Source: JAPPLB01 sp965208945 (GTDB taxonomy: Bacteria; Acidobacteriota; Terriglobia; Bryobacterales; UBA6623). Taken from it: DNA of 64,000 bases. The notes beneath the pieces are model-generated. The model was given only the letters and a program-made list of their open reading frames with translations, made no database searches and was not told the DNA's origin. The translations under genes were made by a program, and so were the position numbers. Each line of letters starts with the position of its first letter. Position 1 is the stretch's first letter. Positions 18,896-27,791 of this stretch are shown piece by piece. The stretch covers positions 1,736,001 to 1,800,000 of the forward strand of contig OZ242366.1 of the NCBI GenBank assembly GCA_965208945.1, given 5' to 3'.

Positions 18896-19955
18896 TCGCC
18901 CGGACATAGGCCTCGCTCGCCGCGTTCAGCGTAGCCAAGGCGTCCGAAGGCAGTGTCAAGCGGCTGCCCACGACATTATCATCGACGTGTCCCGGGGTCT
19001 CAGCGCCCGCCAGCGCCGAGGTCACTTCCGGATGGCTCAGCACCCATGCGATTGCGATTTGAGGGCGTGTCGCTCCTAATTCGCCTGCAACTACATCCAT
19101 CACACCTAGCACATCCGCTAGCGGCGAACCATCCCCGGGCTCACGTCCCGGCGCCAGTTTGCCTGCCGCGAGCGGACTAAAAGCTTGCAGGCCGAGTTTG
19201 TGCTCGCGAATCAACGGGAACAGCTCATGTTCCAGGCTGGGCACGGTCTGTTCCGGCGCTTGGCGGCCGACGATATTGAAGTAGTGTTGCAGCCCCGCCG
19301 GGGAGCTCCGCCCCCCTCTCGCTGCATGTTCGAGGGCGGCGCGAATGTCGTTGGGGGTGTGATTCGATAGACCCCAGTAGCGGACTTTGCCGGATTGAAC
19401 AAGGTCATCCATCGTGTCGGCGACCTGCTCGATCGGCACCGTCTCGGCGGGGTTGTGGAGCAGATAGAGATCGACATAGTCCGTCCCGAGGCGCCGCAGG
19501 CTGCCTTCGCACTCCCGGAATGCGAACTCGCGTGTGAATTCCACCGGTTTCGATGGCTCGTTCCCTTGGGGCTTCGATCCCGGATGGACTTTCGTGCAGA
19601 TCACCAGCTTGTCTCGAGGATGACCTTGAATTGCCTTCCCCAGCGCCATCTCCGCGCCACCCCAACCGTAAGCGTTCGAGGAATCAAAAAAATTGACACC
19701 CAGATCGAGGCACCGCCGAAGGATCGATTGCCCAACGGGATTATCGGGTGAGCGTTCAGTCTCCCGAAAAGCGGTGCCTTGACACAGTCGAGACACGAAC
19801 AAGTCCGTCGAGCCGAACGGTATGAGATCGCCTTCAGCAGAAGGAGCGGCGCATCTTGCTGATCCCAGCACTGCCACAAGTGCCGAGAACTGCAAGAAAT
19901 CTCGTCGCGAGGAAGACGGCCTGGACCTGCTGCGATCAAGTTGTTGCATAGCCAT
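18873..19955 (-). CDS. Tat-exported aldo/keto reductase
   Basis: Aldo/keto reductase of about 360 residues with a twin-arginine signal (SSRRDFLQFSALVAVL, residues 15-30), so probably exported folded with its nicotinamide cofactor. The tetrad is Asp91, Tyr96 (FDSSNAYGWG), Lys122 (CTKVHPG) and His167 (LLHNP). I placed the start at ATG 19955 (MAMQQL); longer readings run into the upstream gene without family similarity. It follows the Tat-exported TIM-barrel-like gene by 20 bp and probably shares its transcript. Substrate unknown; a sugar-derived carbonyl is a guess from the exported neighbours. Confidence 0.88.
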   Translation of the reverse strand: MAMQQLDRSRSRPSSSRRDFLQFSALVAVLGSARCAAPSAEGDLIPFGSTDLFVSRLCQGTAFRETERSPDNPVGQSILRRCLDLGVNFFDSSNAYGWGGAEMALGKAIQGHPRDKLVICTKVHPGSKPQGNEPSKPVEFTREFAFRECEGSLRRLGTDYVDLYLLHNPAETVPIEQVADTMDDLVQSGKVRYWGLSNHTPNDIRAALEHAARGGRSSPAGLQHYFNIVGRQAPEQTVPSLEHELFPLIREHKLGLQAFSPLAAGKLAPGREPGDGSPLADVLGVMDVVAGELGATRPQIAIAWVLSHPEVTSALAGAETPGHVDDNVVGSRLTLPSDALATLNAASEAYVRATTSRESS

Positions 19956-19975
19956 GACGAAATACCCCGAAAGAC

Positions 19976-21709
19976 TCAAAAGTGAATCGGTTGACTCTGG
20001 AAGTACCGGTGTCGGCGGTACGCGATATGCAGGTCGACATCGTAGGCTTCTACGGCTGCTCTGATCTTCGGGTCGCGTTTGATGAGTGTGACCAAGACCG
20101 TGTTCTCGCCGAGCAGCGGGTACTGCTCCGGCGGCAATGCGTACTCCAAGACGTACCCGTATGGACCGACGACCGTGTTCTCCATGACCCGGAAATGCAG
20201 GTCCGACGCGCGCCGTGCGGAATCCGAGAGCAACTCTCCGTTCCATTGGACATGGACCTCATCCAAATCCAACTCGATGTTCGTTAGGCGGATCGCCAGC
20301 TGAACACTCTCCACGCGGTCACCACCCCAACGCGCCAGATCGTCGGCGACGCGGAGCGTCACGCGCAACGGTTTTCCTTCGTGGAGAACCTGAGGAAGAA
20401 TCGGCCCCTTGACGGGGAACAGGCCCTCCGTGCTGTCGGCGCCCCGCGCCAGGGAGCGCGCTACGTAGTGCTTGTCGGCGGTCGCGAGCAAGTCCGGATG
20501 CCCGAGCAGCCGCAGCGTTTCGTAATCTTCCTCGGTCCAAGGCCAGCCATTCGGCGCCCACATCCCATCGCACAGCCCGAAACCGTCCGCACCCTGCTCG
20601 TATCCGAGCGCAGCGGCTGCATGCGTCATCGCCGCCGTCGCGTGGCTTTCGAGTTGCCGCCCGAGGTGTCCACGGAAACCCATCAGTACACGGCAGTTCG
20701 TACCACGTGTCAGTTCAACCGACGGTCGCAGGTCGAGGTCCTGATCCAGCATCAGCCTTCTGTTCTCAGGCGTTTCCTTCTTGCCCGCCGTGATGCAGAT
20801 CAGTCCGTCCACCAGCCCATCTGACACCCAGCGGCCCACCTCAAATCCGGGAATGTTCCAGGCAGCCTCCCCGCCGGCAGGCAGTCGGACGTAAATCCTC
20901 TTTCGGCGCTGCTGATCCCGTTGCGTCCGGTCTGCGACTTCGCGCAGCCTCGCCAGCCATTCCGTCAGGATCGGGGCGAGCTTCGGCACTTCTTCGAAGC
21001 GGCAAAAGGGGCCGAATTCGTTGTCAATGGAAAGATCGACCTCTACGCCGTCGCTTTGATATCGGACCAGCAGCTCTTCAAAAAGCCGGAACCGCTCTTC
21101 GCGCACGCCGGCCCGCAGAAAGTTCATGCGCGCCGGCCCGAAGAAACGCCCCAACTCACTGGCAGCAGGATGACTGTCCTCGCCGACGTAGTATTCCGGG
21201 TGCTCGTAGACGAAGTCGCTCATGCGGCCATATCCGCCGCCCTGCGAGCGGTCGCCGCCAACAATGCAAAGCGGGAGCGTAGGAAGGAACCACAAGCCCT
21301 TCTCGTGTGCACGGTCAGACAGGATCTTCAGCGGGTCGTGTCCTTCGTCGATGAGCTGTTTCAGGTTCCGGGCGGCGCGGTAGAAGATCGGATGCGACCA
21401 GACATCGACATTGTCTCCCCATTTCTCCCCGACTCTACTGTCGTACTGAACCACACCACCTTCGAGCCCGGCGGAGTAGATCAGCGTATCCACGCCGCTG
21501 TTCACGAGTTGATCAACCGCGAATGTCAGATCATACGGCTCCAACGGCGGAGCAAATTGATAAAGGCCCGAGGCGTGCCGGCCGTCATCGTAGAAGAAGA
21601 CGCCGGGTTCACCGTCAGGAGATGGACCTGCGGTAGCCGAAGTCGCTCCTCCCGACAAGACAGCCGGGGCACTCGCGCCCATCGTTCGCAGGAAGTTTCT
21701 GCGCTTCAT
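19976..21709 (-). CDS. Tat-exported TIM-barrel-like protein, possible glycoside hydrolase
   Basis: Exported protein of about 577 residues with a clear Tat signal (MKRRNFLRTMGASAPAVLSG). The mature part (YDLTFAVDQLVNSGVDTLIYSAG; RAHEKGLWFLPTLPL; YQSDGVEVDLSIDNEF; LVDGLICITAG) has the alternating strand/helix pattern of hydrolase-like (GHL) TIM barrels. A C-terminal beta-rich part of about 130 residues follows (RVTLRVADDLARWGGDRVESVQ). Candidate acids are in GVEVDLSIDNEFGPF. I recognise no named CAZy family. The ATG at 21709 follows GAGAACCAGG; a TTG at 21730 is less likely. It sits directly upstream of the aldo/keto reductase gene. Confidence 0.7.
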   Translation of the reverse strand: MKRRNFLRTMGASAPAVLSGGATSATAGPSPDGEPGVFFYDDGRHASGLYQFAPPLEPYDLTFAVDQLVNSGVDTLIYSAGLEGGVVQYDSRVGEKWGDNVDVWSHPIFYRAARNLKQLIDEGHDPLKILSDRAHEKGLWFLPTLPLCIVGGDRSQGGGYGRMSDFVYEHPEYYVGEDSHPAASELGRFFGPARMNFLRAGVREERFRLFEELLVRYQSDGVEVDLSIDNEFGPFCRFEEVPKLAPILTEWLARLREVADRTQRDQQRRKRIYVRLPAGGEAAWNIPGFEVGRWVSDGLVDGLICITAGKKETPENRRLMLDQDLDLRPSVELTRGTNCRVLMGFRGHLGRQLESHATAAMTHAAAALGYEQGADGFGLCDGMWAPNGWPWTEEDYETLRLLGHPDLLATADKHYVARSLARGADSTEGLFPVKGPILPQVLHEGKPLRVTLRVADDLARWGGDRVESVQLAIRLTNIELDLDEVHVQWNGELLSDSARRASDLHFRVMENTVVGPYGYVLEYALPPEQYPLLGENTVLVTLIKRDPKIRAAVEAYDVDLHIAYRRHRYFQSQPIHF

Positions 21710-21874
21710 GGCCTGGTTCTCGCTGACCAACGATACACCGACGTCTGGAGCGGGTGCAATCGCGCCTCGACTTTCAGGGCTGCGTTGGTCGCCACGATTC
21801 CTAGCAGATCGGAGAAGGCAGGGGCCGGTTCACCCTCAGCGAAATGCATTCGCTTCCGCTGGAAGAGTCCACAA

Positions 21875-22792
21875 TCAGCGTCCTCGACTGCGAACAAGTC
21901 TGCCCAGCTCTGCTCCAGAGTGATGCGGTCCGGCCGAGTCCTCCCGGTCGAACCGAGCAGCGTCACGACCGGACGTGAGCCAGCGCCGGGAGGCTTCCAG
22001 GGTGAGAGTCAGCTTCTCACGAGGCACACCCGTCACGAACGGCCGCAGGACGGCCTCGAACAGGGACGGGATCCCCCAGGTGAGGCTGATCGCTTCGCAC
22101 TGCATGAAGGTTCCCTCGTCGCGTTCCTCGAACGAGCAGTAGTTGTTCAGCCGCCACGCGAGTCCGCGGTCCTTCCCTTCAGGCTTCGTGCGTTCCCGTG
22201 GCGTGTCCGGGTGCTCGACTTCCAGGATCCGGGTGCTGCGGCTCGGCACGTGCATGCGCGTGTCGTCGACCGCGATGTACTCGACGCGATGCTCCGTTTC
22301 GGCCACCCACGTCAGGACCTTCTTGGTATACAGCCGCAAGTAGACCTCGAAGCGATTGTCCCGGCGCGCCCGGACCGCCGCAGCTTGCACGTCGGGAGCG
22401 TAGATCTCGGGGTAGCGTTCATAGTCCTGCATCATCGCGATCGACCGGTCGAGGGTGACGCCGGGAATGAGGACGGTGCCGATCCAGTGGTGCACCATGC
22501 CGGACGGAATGTCGACCTCGTCTCCGCCGTCCCGCGTCTCGAGCGGCTCGATGACGATCTCGCCGGATCGGAGCCGTGTGAGCACTTCCTCCCGGTCGGC
22601 GTCGGAGAGTCGGTCGAGCCAAAGGAATCCGGTTCTGCCGTCGATCTCCGCCCGCATGCGCGCCTCGGTCAGATGCACGTAGCGATCAAAGGCGCGAACT
22701 GTCTCCGGCTTCAGCTTCGCGGCGTCCGCCACGGCCGACGAGGCCGCCAGTGCCATGCACGCGATCGCCGCCGAGCCTGTCAGTCTCATCAC
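21875..22792 (-). CDS. Secreted START/SRPBCC-like protein
   Basis: Protein of about 305 residues with an N-terminal signal peptide (MRLTGSAAIACMALAASSAVA). The mature part has a helical start, then a region resembling SRPBCC/polyketide-cyclase-like lipid-binding folds: HHWIGTVLIPGVTLDRSIAM, MMQDYERYPEIYAPDVQAA, then strands such as VYLRLYTKKVLTWVAETEH. This points to binding of a hydrophobic ligand in the periplasm, but the fold call is by pattern only. GTG and ATG codons are adjacent at the start (22792/22789). It is 165 bp upstream of the Tat TIM-barrel-like gene. Confidence 0.65.
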   Translation of the reverse strand: MMRLTGSAAIACMALAASSAVADAAKLKPETVRAFDRYVHLTEARMRAEIDGRTGFLWLDRLSDADREEVLTRLRSGEIVIEPLETRDGGDEVDIPSGMVHHWIGTVLIPGVTLDRSIAMMQDYERYPEIYAPDVQAAAVRARRDNRFEVYLRLYTKKVLTWVAETEHRVEYIAVDDTRMHVPSRSTRILEVEHPDTPRERTKPEGKDRGLAWRLNNYCSFEERDEGTFMQCEAISLTWGIPSLFEAVLRPFVTGVPREKLTLTLEASRRWLTSGRDAARFDREDSAGPHHSGAELGRLVRSRGR

Positions 22793-23381
22793 TGCCCTTC
22801 GATCACCGGCCCCATGCCGCAGTCAGCCCTGATGACGGCCGCCCTCATCCGTACAAAGCGCGGAAAGGGCTGCAATCAGCTCGTGAGTCCTCGATGCGAG
22901 TAACGACGATGCTCGCACAGGCCGCCCAGCCACCCTCCGCGATCCCTGGAATTCACTAGAATAGCGGAGGATCGACCTCGAGCGAACCAAACGTTCGCCA
23001 CCTGCCGTGGGCATTTTGCGGTTCCGATATGAGTCGGGGACCGCCTCGGTACCTGATCGGGAAGGATTCGCCATGTCTGCAACCCGTCCACGAACCCATC
23101 GTCATGGAGCCGCCACCCTCGGAATCGCAATCGCCGGGATGGCAAGAGGCGCGCCGGATGTCACACAGCCAGGGCAGAGTGGGCGATCCCCGCTCCGCAG
23201 AAGCCGGAGTCTGATGTGCTGCTGCCGGTGCTTGAGGCGCAGGCCTGACGTTACAGTCCGGGCGCGGACCGCCGCGATCCGCGATGCCCCATATCATCAT
23301 TGTGATAGAATGCGGCGCGACTTTACTCCATGCGCATCAGAGAGTTAGAGGCTGTGAGCCGGCTGGTCATGGCAGCGTAAG
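22793..23381. other. Gene-free intergenic region
   Basis: Lies between the START-like gene (minus) and the 2-oxoglutarate oxygenase (plus), so it should hold promoters for both. Short open frames here show no family resemblance and are Arg-rich in the manner of unread GC-rich DNA. A minus-10-like GATAGAAT occurs near 23302. I see no RNA gene, repeat or gene remnant. Confidence 0.5.
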
Positions 23382-24302
23382 GTGAGCGTACATCCCGCCG
23401 TTTACTCTTCCGCGGGAAGTCTTCTCGAACAGTTCAGGAGCGCTTGGCCGTTTCCGCATTTCGTGATCGACGGCTTTCTTGAACCCGGGCTTTGCCAGGA
23501 AGTCCACGATGCCTTCCCGGCGTTTAGCGATGAACGGGCGCGCAACGAGTTCGGGGAGACGGGGGGCAAGTCTGTCTATGAGAACCTCCCGAAGATCGCG
23601 CCCTGCTACGCCCGCTTGGACAAGGTTTTCCGAAGCAGGGAATTCCTGCATTGGTTGAGCCAGGCGACCGGGATCCCCGAGTTGCTGTACGACCGTGATT
23701 ATGTCGGAGGGGGGACGCACGAGAACAAGGATGGTCAGGAGCTCGATCCGCACGTGGACTTCAATTACCATCCAAAGCAACGCTGGCACAGAAGACTGAA
23801 TCTCATCCTTTTTCTAAACAAGCGATGGGACGACTCCTGGGGCGGCTCGCTGCAACTTCATCTCGACCCTTGGACGGATGCGTCGGCCAAGACCGTCCAG
23901 CCGGTTTTTAACCGCTGCATCGTGTTCGAGACGAGCGAGCGTTCTTGGCACGGCTTTCCCAAGATCCGATTGCCCGCCGATTGCCAGGAGACAACTCGTA
24001 AATCCGTAGCCGTCTATTTCTACACAAAGGAGCGTCCGCGCGAAGAAGTCGTACCGGAGCACGGCACGTACTACGTTCCGCGGCGGATGCCGGATCATCT
24101 GCAAGCCGGCTATACACTGACCGATGCGGATGTCGCCGAACTCTGCGGTCTGTTGGCACGGCGCGATCGGCAGATCCGCTACGAACGGGAACACGAACGT
24201 GAATTGAGGACGGTGTTCGCCGCCATGATCGAGTCGCCAAGTTTTCGGATTGGCCGGGCCTTGACTTGGCCGCTGCGAATGGTGCGGGATTTGTTGAGAT
24301 AG
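23382..24302 (+). CDS. 2-oxoglutarate/Fe(II)-dependent oxygenase (prolyl 4-hydroxylase-like)
   Basis: Soluble dioxygenase of 306 residues. The iron triad is His124-x-Asp126 (LDPHVDFNYHP) and His190 (RSWHGFPKI); Arg206 (TTRKSVAVYFY) would bind 2-oxoglutarate. The layout matches the prolyl 4-hydroxylase superfamily (P4Hc/2OG-FeII_Oxy). Residues 215-306 form a helical extension that may aid target recognition. Substrate unknown; relatives often occur in polysaccharide or natural-product regions. The start is GTG 23382 without a strong ribosome site, so the first residues are uncertain. A large hairpin follows 30 bp after the stop. Confidence 0.87.
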   Translation: MSVHPAVYSSAGSLLEQFRSAWPFPHFVIDGFLEPGLCQEVHDAFPAFSDERARNEFGETGGKSVYENLPKIAPCYARLDKVFRSREFLHWLSQATGIPELLYDRDYVGGGTHENKDGQELDPHVDFNYHPKQRWHRRLNLILFLNKRWDDSWGGSLQLHLDPWTDASAKTVQPVFNRCIVFETSERSWHGFPKIRLPADCQETTRKSVAVYFYTKERPREEVVPEHGTYYVPRRMPDHLQAGYTLTDADVAELCGLLARRDRQIRYEREHERELRTVFAAMIESPSFRIGRALTWPLRMVRDLLR

Positions 24303-24331
24303 TCCCCCGACCGATTGCGATGCATGTGCGG

Positions 24332-24376
24332 CGAATGAGCTTCGCCCGGGCTCCGCCGAGTGGGTCTGCTCATTCG
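24332..24376 (+). terminator. Candidate hairpin terminator after the oxygenase gene
   Basis: A perfect 9-bp inverted repeat, CGAATGAGC (24332-24340) and GCTCATTCG (24368-24376), encloses 27 nt with a further partial GC stem. It starts 30 bp after the oxygenase stop. It lacks a T-run, so it may stabilise the 3' end rather than act as an intrinsic terminator. Confidence 0.4.
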
Positions 24377-24537
24377 AGGACCAAGCGTCGATGTTAAGCT
24401 CGAAGAAAAATCCGAACGCGCCATGCCCCTCCCATAGGCCGGTACGATTTTGTTATCCAGCCTTTCGAGGCAGATTCTTCCTGCACGTTCGGCACGGTTC
24501 AGCGTCCTAGAGTATCAGGAGGACCAGGATTGAGGGC

Positions 24538-25098
24538 ATGGCTCAAGGGGCAACCTCGGGCGTTATGGAAGCGGAACCCTTCGTTGCGGTAGAGACTTCC
24601 GTAGAAGAGACCACTGATGCTGCGTTCATCGAGGCACACATGCGCCGCGTGTTCCGATTGGTCTACCGAATCGTCGGCAATATTCCCGACGCCCAGGATC
24701 TGACCCAAGAGGCCTTCGTCAAGGCTCTTACACGCCGCTCGCAGCTCAAGGATCCGAAGAAAGCTGCGCACTGGCTCGGGCGCATTGCTACGAACACCGC
24801 CCTGGATTTTGTCAGGCAGCGGAAGCGGGTCAGCTTTGAGGGATTGGACAAGGCGCCGGAAATCTCGACCGAGACGCCGGAGCAAGCCATCTTGCGGGGC
24901 GAGAAACGCTCCTACATCGAAGACGGGCTGCGACTGCTCACCGAGCGCGAAAGGGCGGCGCTGGTTCTACGGGATATTGAAGGTTTGCCGGCGGTGGAAG
25001 TGGCCCGGCAGTTGAGATGCTCGCCGGCCACGGTGCGCTCGCACATAGCGAACGCGCGAGTCAAGTTCAGAAGTTATGTCAAGGGGCGGAAGCGATGA
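24538..25098 (+). CDS. ECF-family RNA polymerase sigma factor
   Basis: Sigma-70 family extracytoplasmic-function factor of 186 residues. Region 2 spans about residues 30-100 (RVFRLVYRIVGNIPDAQDLTQEAFVKAL, the core-binding and minus-10 element). Region 4 spans about 130-180 (LTERERAALVLRDIEGLPAVEVA followed by the helix-turn-helix CSPATVRSHIANAR). The last bases overlap the next gene in an ATGA, so the anti-sigma factor is translationally coupled. AGGAGG lies about 20 nt upstream of the ATG, which is far; an internal ATG at 24565 is an alternative. Confidence 0.93.
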   Translation: MAQGATSGVMEAEPFVAVETSVEETTDAAFIEAHMRRVFRLVYRIVGNIPDAQDLTQEAFVKALTRRSQLKDPKKAAHWLGRIATNTALDFVRQRKRVSFEGLDKAPEISTETPEQAILRGEKRSYIEDGLRLLTERERAALVLRDIEGLPAVEVARQLRCSPATVRSHIANARVKFRSYVKGRKR

Positions 25099-26264
25099 GA
25101 CTGTTCTACGTCGGCCATCCGAGAGAAACCGACCTCGCCCTATTCGCGGGCGGCGAGTTGGGTCCCCTTTCGCGCTGGCGCATTGAGAAGCACTTGGGGA
25201 GTTGCGAGCCGTGCCGAACGGCCGTCGCTGATTTCTTTCATCTGCACGGCGATCTCGAGGAGTTGAGCGAACTGCCTTCGTCAGTGGACTGGGCAGGCAT
25301 GTCACTGCGAATCCGCAAGGCCGTAGCCGAGGCGGGAGAAACACAGTCGGATCCCGTCCGGGGCCGCTTCTTCCCGAAGCCGTCGGCGTGGCAACTGGGT
25401 TTGGCCACGGCCGCGATCATTTGCGGTTTCATTGTCGTCCGGCAATTCCCCTTGCCCGAGGCTGAAGATGCGGTCATCACAGCAACTGATGAACAGAACG
25501 CAGTTTCGAGAGAGGCTCGGACGTTGGAAGGCGGCGGAGCGCTTGCGCCCGGCGGCTCCGCCGCTCCCAGCGAGTCATTCAGCAAGCCCTCGAGCTGGCA
25601 TCAGCAGCGGGAGAACCAGCCGCTCTCTCACATTGATGCGGGTGTGCCGGTCCGGGCCGTGGAACGTGCGGAAAAGTTCGCCCCCGGGGAACAGCGCGCG
25701 GCACTTGACGCCCACACCGGGGCTTCTCCCCCAGAAGATCGTATGCTCGCCGAAGCCCCGCCCGAGACAGAGCCGCTCCGGCTTTCATCCGATGCGCAGG
25801 CCCGTGGGAGGAGGCGCGGTGGCACGGGCCTGGATGCCGTTTCCGAAGCCGGCGGACGAGCCGCGAATATTCCGGCGCCCTCGGCTCCGACGGATCCGCT
25901 CGGAGCCCAACGCAAGGACGCTGCAATGAACCTTGCTCTGGATCGAGGGGTCACGGGACGGGGGATTCTCCGCGAAGAACTCGATCAGCCCATTGGCGGG
26001 AAGAAAAAAGCCTCTGCGGACGAATTGCGACGAGCGAAGGCAAGCTCGGTCCCGGTGGAGCGGCAGCCGGTTTCCCAGGAAGAACAGATCGCAAGGTTGA
26101 GTGCATCTTTAGCCATGCAGACTGCCGGCGTGGGTGCTTCTATTGCGCCTCCCACCGACGGCAGCGAGATTGTCGTCGACGTCAAGACGGATGGCGGCGT
26201 ACGTTTTCGGAGAGTCGATGCCGCCACGGGCCGTATTACGATTACCGATGTCTATGCGCAATAA
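25095..26264 (+). CDS. Membrane-anchored zinc anti-sigma factor
   Basis: Probable anti-sigma factor for the preceding ECF sigma, 389 residues. The N-terminus carries the zinc anti-sigma motif His33-x3-Cys37-x2-Cys40 (KHLGSCEPC). One membrane helix spans about residues 99-117 (WQLGLATAAIICGFIVV). The remaining about 270 residues are periplasmic, low in structure, rich in Ala/Ser/Pro/Arg/Glu, and would be the sensor or protease-sensitive part. The start ATG at 25095 overlaps the sigma stop in ATGA. Its 3' end overlaps the third gene by 17 bases. Confidence 0.88.
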   Translation: MRLFYVGHPRETDLALFAGGELGPLSRWRIEKHLGSCEPCRTAVADFFHLHGDLEELSELPSSVDWAGMSLRIRKAVAEAGETQSDPVRGRFFPKPSAWQLGLATAAIICGFIVVRQFPLPEAEDAVITATDEQNAVSREARTLEGGGALAPGGSAAPSESFSKPSSWHQQRENQPLSHIDAGVPVRAVERAEKFAPGEQRAALDAHTGASPPEDRMLAEAPPETEPLRLSSDAQARGRRRGGTGLDAVSEAGGRAANIPAPSAPTDPLGAQRKDAAMNLALDRGVTGRGILREELDQPIGGKKKASADELRRAKASSVPVERQPVSQEEQIARLSASLAMQTAGVGASIAPPTDGSEIVVDVKTDGGVRFRRVDAATGRITITDVYAQ

Positions 26265-27465
26265 AGCTACCGCCGTCCTGCTCGGGTTCGCACTGCCGGC
26301 GGTGTTCGCCGTCTACAGCTTGACGATGTGCCGTGCCGTTCAAGCCCAGAGCGTAAGTGGCCCTGCGACGCTGTGGCAAGACCCTGACCAAGCTGTTCAC
26401 GTCTCGATCACGCCCGACATCCCGTTGTCGCTCGTCTCGAAGGATCTGAGCAGCACCAGAGTTCAGATCATGGGCGCCGTCATGATGGTCGACCTGAAAT
26501 GCCGTCTCGAGGTCCGCAACGAGAGTACGAGTTTCTTGCGCGGCGTCGTGATGGGTGTCGTTTCGGCCGAGCATTCACCGGGCGGCAAGGCTTCCGTGGC
26601 CCTGCCCAGTCTCAATATCGCGCCCGACGATACGACGGTATTGAACGTTGATTTGAAGCTGGTGCGACCGTTTCCGTCGAACACGGATCACGCCGTTAAC
26701 GTCGATATCGACGGCGCGCTCTTCACCGATATGGTGTTCCGGGGGCCGAACGAGTTCGATTCACGCCGCAAGCTGGTGGTCTGGGAGATGGAGGCGGAGC
26801 GTGATCGTAGGCACTTCAAGTCGCTGCTCGCTTCCGGAGGGCGGGAGCAGCTTGCCACTGCCATGCAGGCAAGCGTTCAGCGGCAGCAGCAACGGCCTCG
26901 CTTGCGGGCCGAGCTGGAACAGCAGTTGCGCAAGCTCATCACCCCGCCTCGTCCATCGGTTCGGCGCGAACGGCGCATCCAGGTCTCCCGTCATTATTTT
27001 CCCGAGTCGCCGTTGGAGATCGTGTCCGGCAGCGCCCTTGTGGAAGGCTCGCGCGTGCGCGCACCGGAGATCACCGTGAAGAACCGCTCTCAGAAGCCGG
27101 TGCGTTGGTACGAGCTCGGTTGGCTTATCAGCGATGGCGACGGAGTCCGTTACACCGCCGGGCTCATGCCTGCCCCGAAAGGGCGCTCCAGACTAGCACC
27201 GGGGGCTGAGGCTTCGACGCAATCGGATCACAGTTTCGTGTTGAATCGCGGTGGCGACGCCGGCGGACTCTCCATCGGCCGCATGAGCGGCTACGTCCGA
27301 AATGTCGAGTTTGAGGATGGAATCGTTTGGATCCCGACGCGGAACGACCTTGAAGTTTCGTCGCTGGACCGAGCCACGCCCGTGTCTGTCGAGGAACAAC
27401 GCCTGAGCCGGCTCTACGGGAGCCAAGGCGTCGAAGCCGTCATCGCCGAGTTGGCCCAGTTCTGA
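26248..27465 (+). CDS. Secreted protein of unknown function in the ECF sigma operon
   Basis: Protein of about 405 residues with a signal peptide (AVLLGFALPAVFAVYSLTM, cleavage after about AVQA). The mature part looks beta-rich in its first half (VQIMGAVMMVDLKCRLEVRNE; VVMGVVSAEHSPGG) with a Gln/Arg-rich helical linker in the middle (QRQQQRPRLRAELEQQ). I recognise no family. Two starts are possible (26248, 26254), both inside the end of the anti-sigma gene, so coupling is likely. Position as third gene suggests a target or co-sensor of the sigma/anti-sigma pair. Confidence 0.75.
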   Translation: MSMRNKATAVLLGFALPAVFAVYSLTMCRAVQAQSVSGPATLWQDPDQAVHVSITPDIPLSLVSKDLSSTRVQIMGAVMMVDLKCRLEVRNESTSFLRGVVMGVVSAEHSPGGKASVALPSLNIAPDDTTVLNVDLKLVRPFPSNTDHAVNVDIDGALFTDMVFRGPNEFDSRRKLVVWEMEAERDRRHFKSLLASGGREQLATAMQASVQRQQQRPRLRAELEQQLRKLITPPRPSVRRERRIQVSRHYFPESPLEIVSGSALVEGSRVRAPEITVKNRSQKPVRWYELGWLISDGDGVRYTAGLMPAPKGRSRLAPGAEASTQSDHSFVLNRGGDAGGLSIGRMSGYVRNVEFEDGIVWIPTRNDLEVSSLDRATPVSVEEQRLSRLYGSQGVEAVIAELAQF

Positions 27466-27466
27466 G

Positions 27467-27485
27467 AGCCGCCTCCGGCGGCTTT
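27467..27485 (+). terminator. Hairpin after the ECF sigma operon
   Basis: AGCCGCC-TCC-GGCGGCT, a perfect 7-bp GC-rich stem with a 3-nt loop and TTT, starting 2 bp after the stop codon of the third operon gene. A short but well-placed candidate intrinsic terminator. Confidence 0.55.
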
Positions 27486-27593
27486 GGCGGTGAAGAAACT
27501 CGTTCCATATCGTTCGGACGCATCACGCCACCGAGCAACGCACCGTGCACGGAGGCAACTTCAGCCAGCAGTCCTCTCGGCTGCCTCGCAGCC

Positions 27594-27791
27594 AGCCTTT
27601 TTCCCCATCATGCGGGGGAAGCACGCGACAAGACAGCCATGACTACGTTGCGCTGGCTTACCGTGCCCGGTGAGGCAAGGCTGTGTTTCGTGATTCGCGA
27701 AAGCCATTGACAGTGACCTGGTTCGGTCTGAAAGGAATATCTGACGGCCCTCTCACGCATTGCGCCTCGTCACGGGGTGAGTAGGCAGGCT
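27594..27791 (+). repeat. Dispersed inverted-terminus repeat, copy B
   Basis: About 198 bp filling most of the 324-bp gap between the ECF operon and mutS2. The right end GGTGAGTAGGCAGGCTA matches the conserved terminus; the left end is degenerate (AGCCTTTTTCCCCATCA). Internal blocks GTGATTCGCGAAAGCCATTG and CTGACGGCCCTCTCACGCA are shared with copy D, and AAGCACGCG with copies C and D. Its right edge coincides with the mutS2 TAG stop. Confidence 0.75.

Noticed and set aside
20921..22903. 660-codon open frame on the plus strand
   Set aside because: It lies antisense to the TIM-barrel-like and START-like genes, has no signal, ribosome site or family features, and its composition is that of unread GC-rich DNA; the minus-strand genes have Tat/Sec signals and family motifs.
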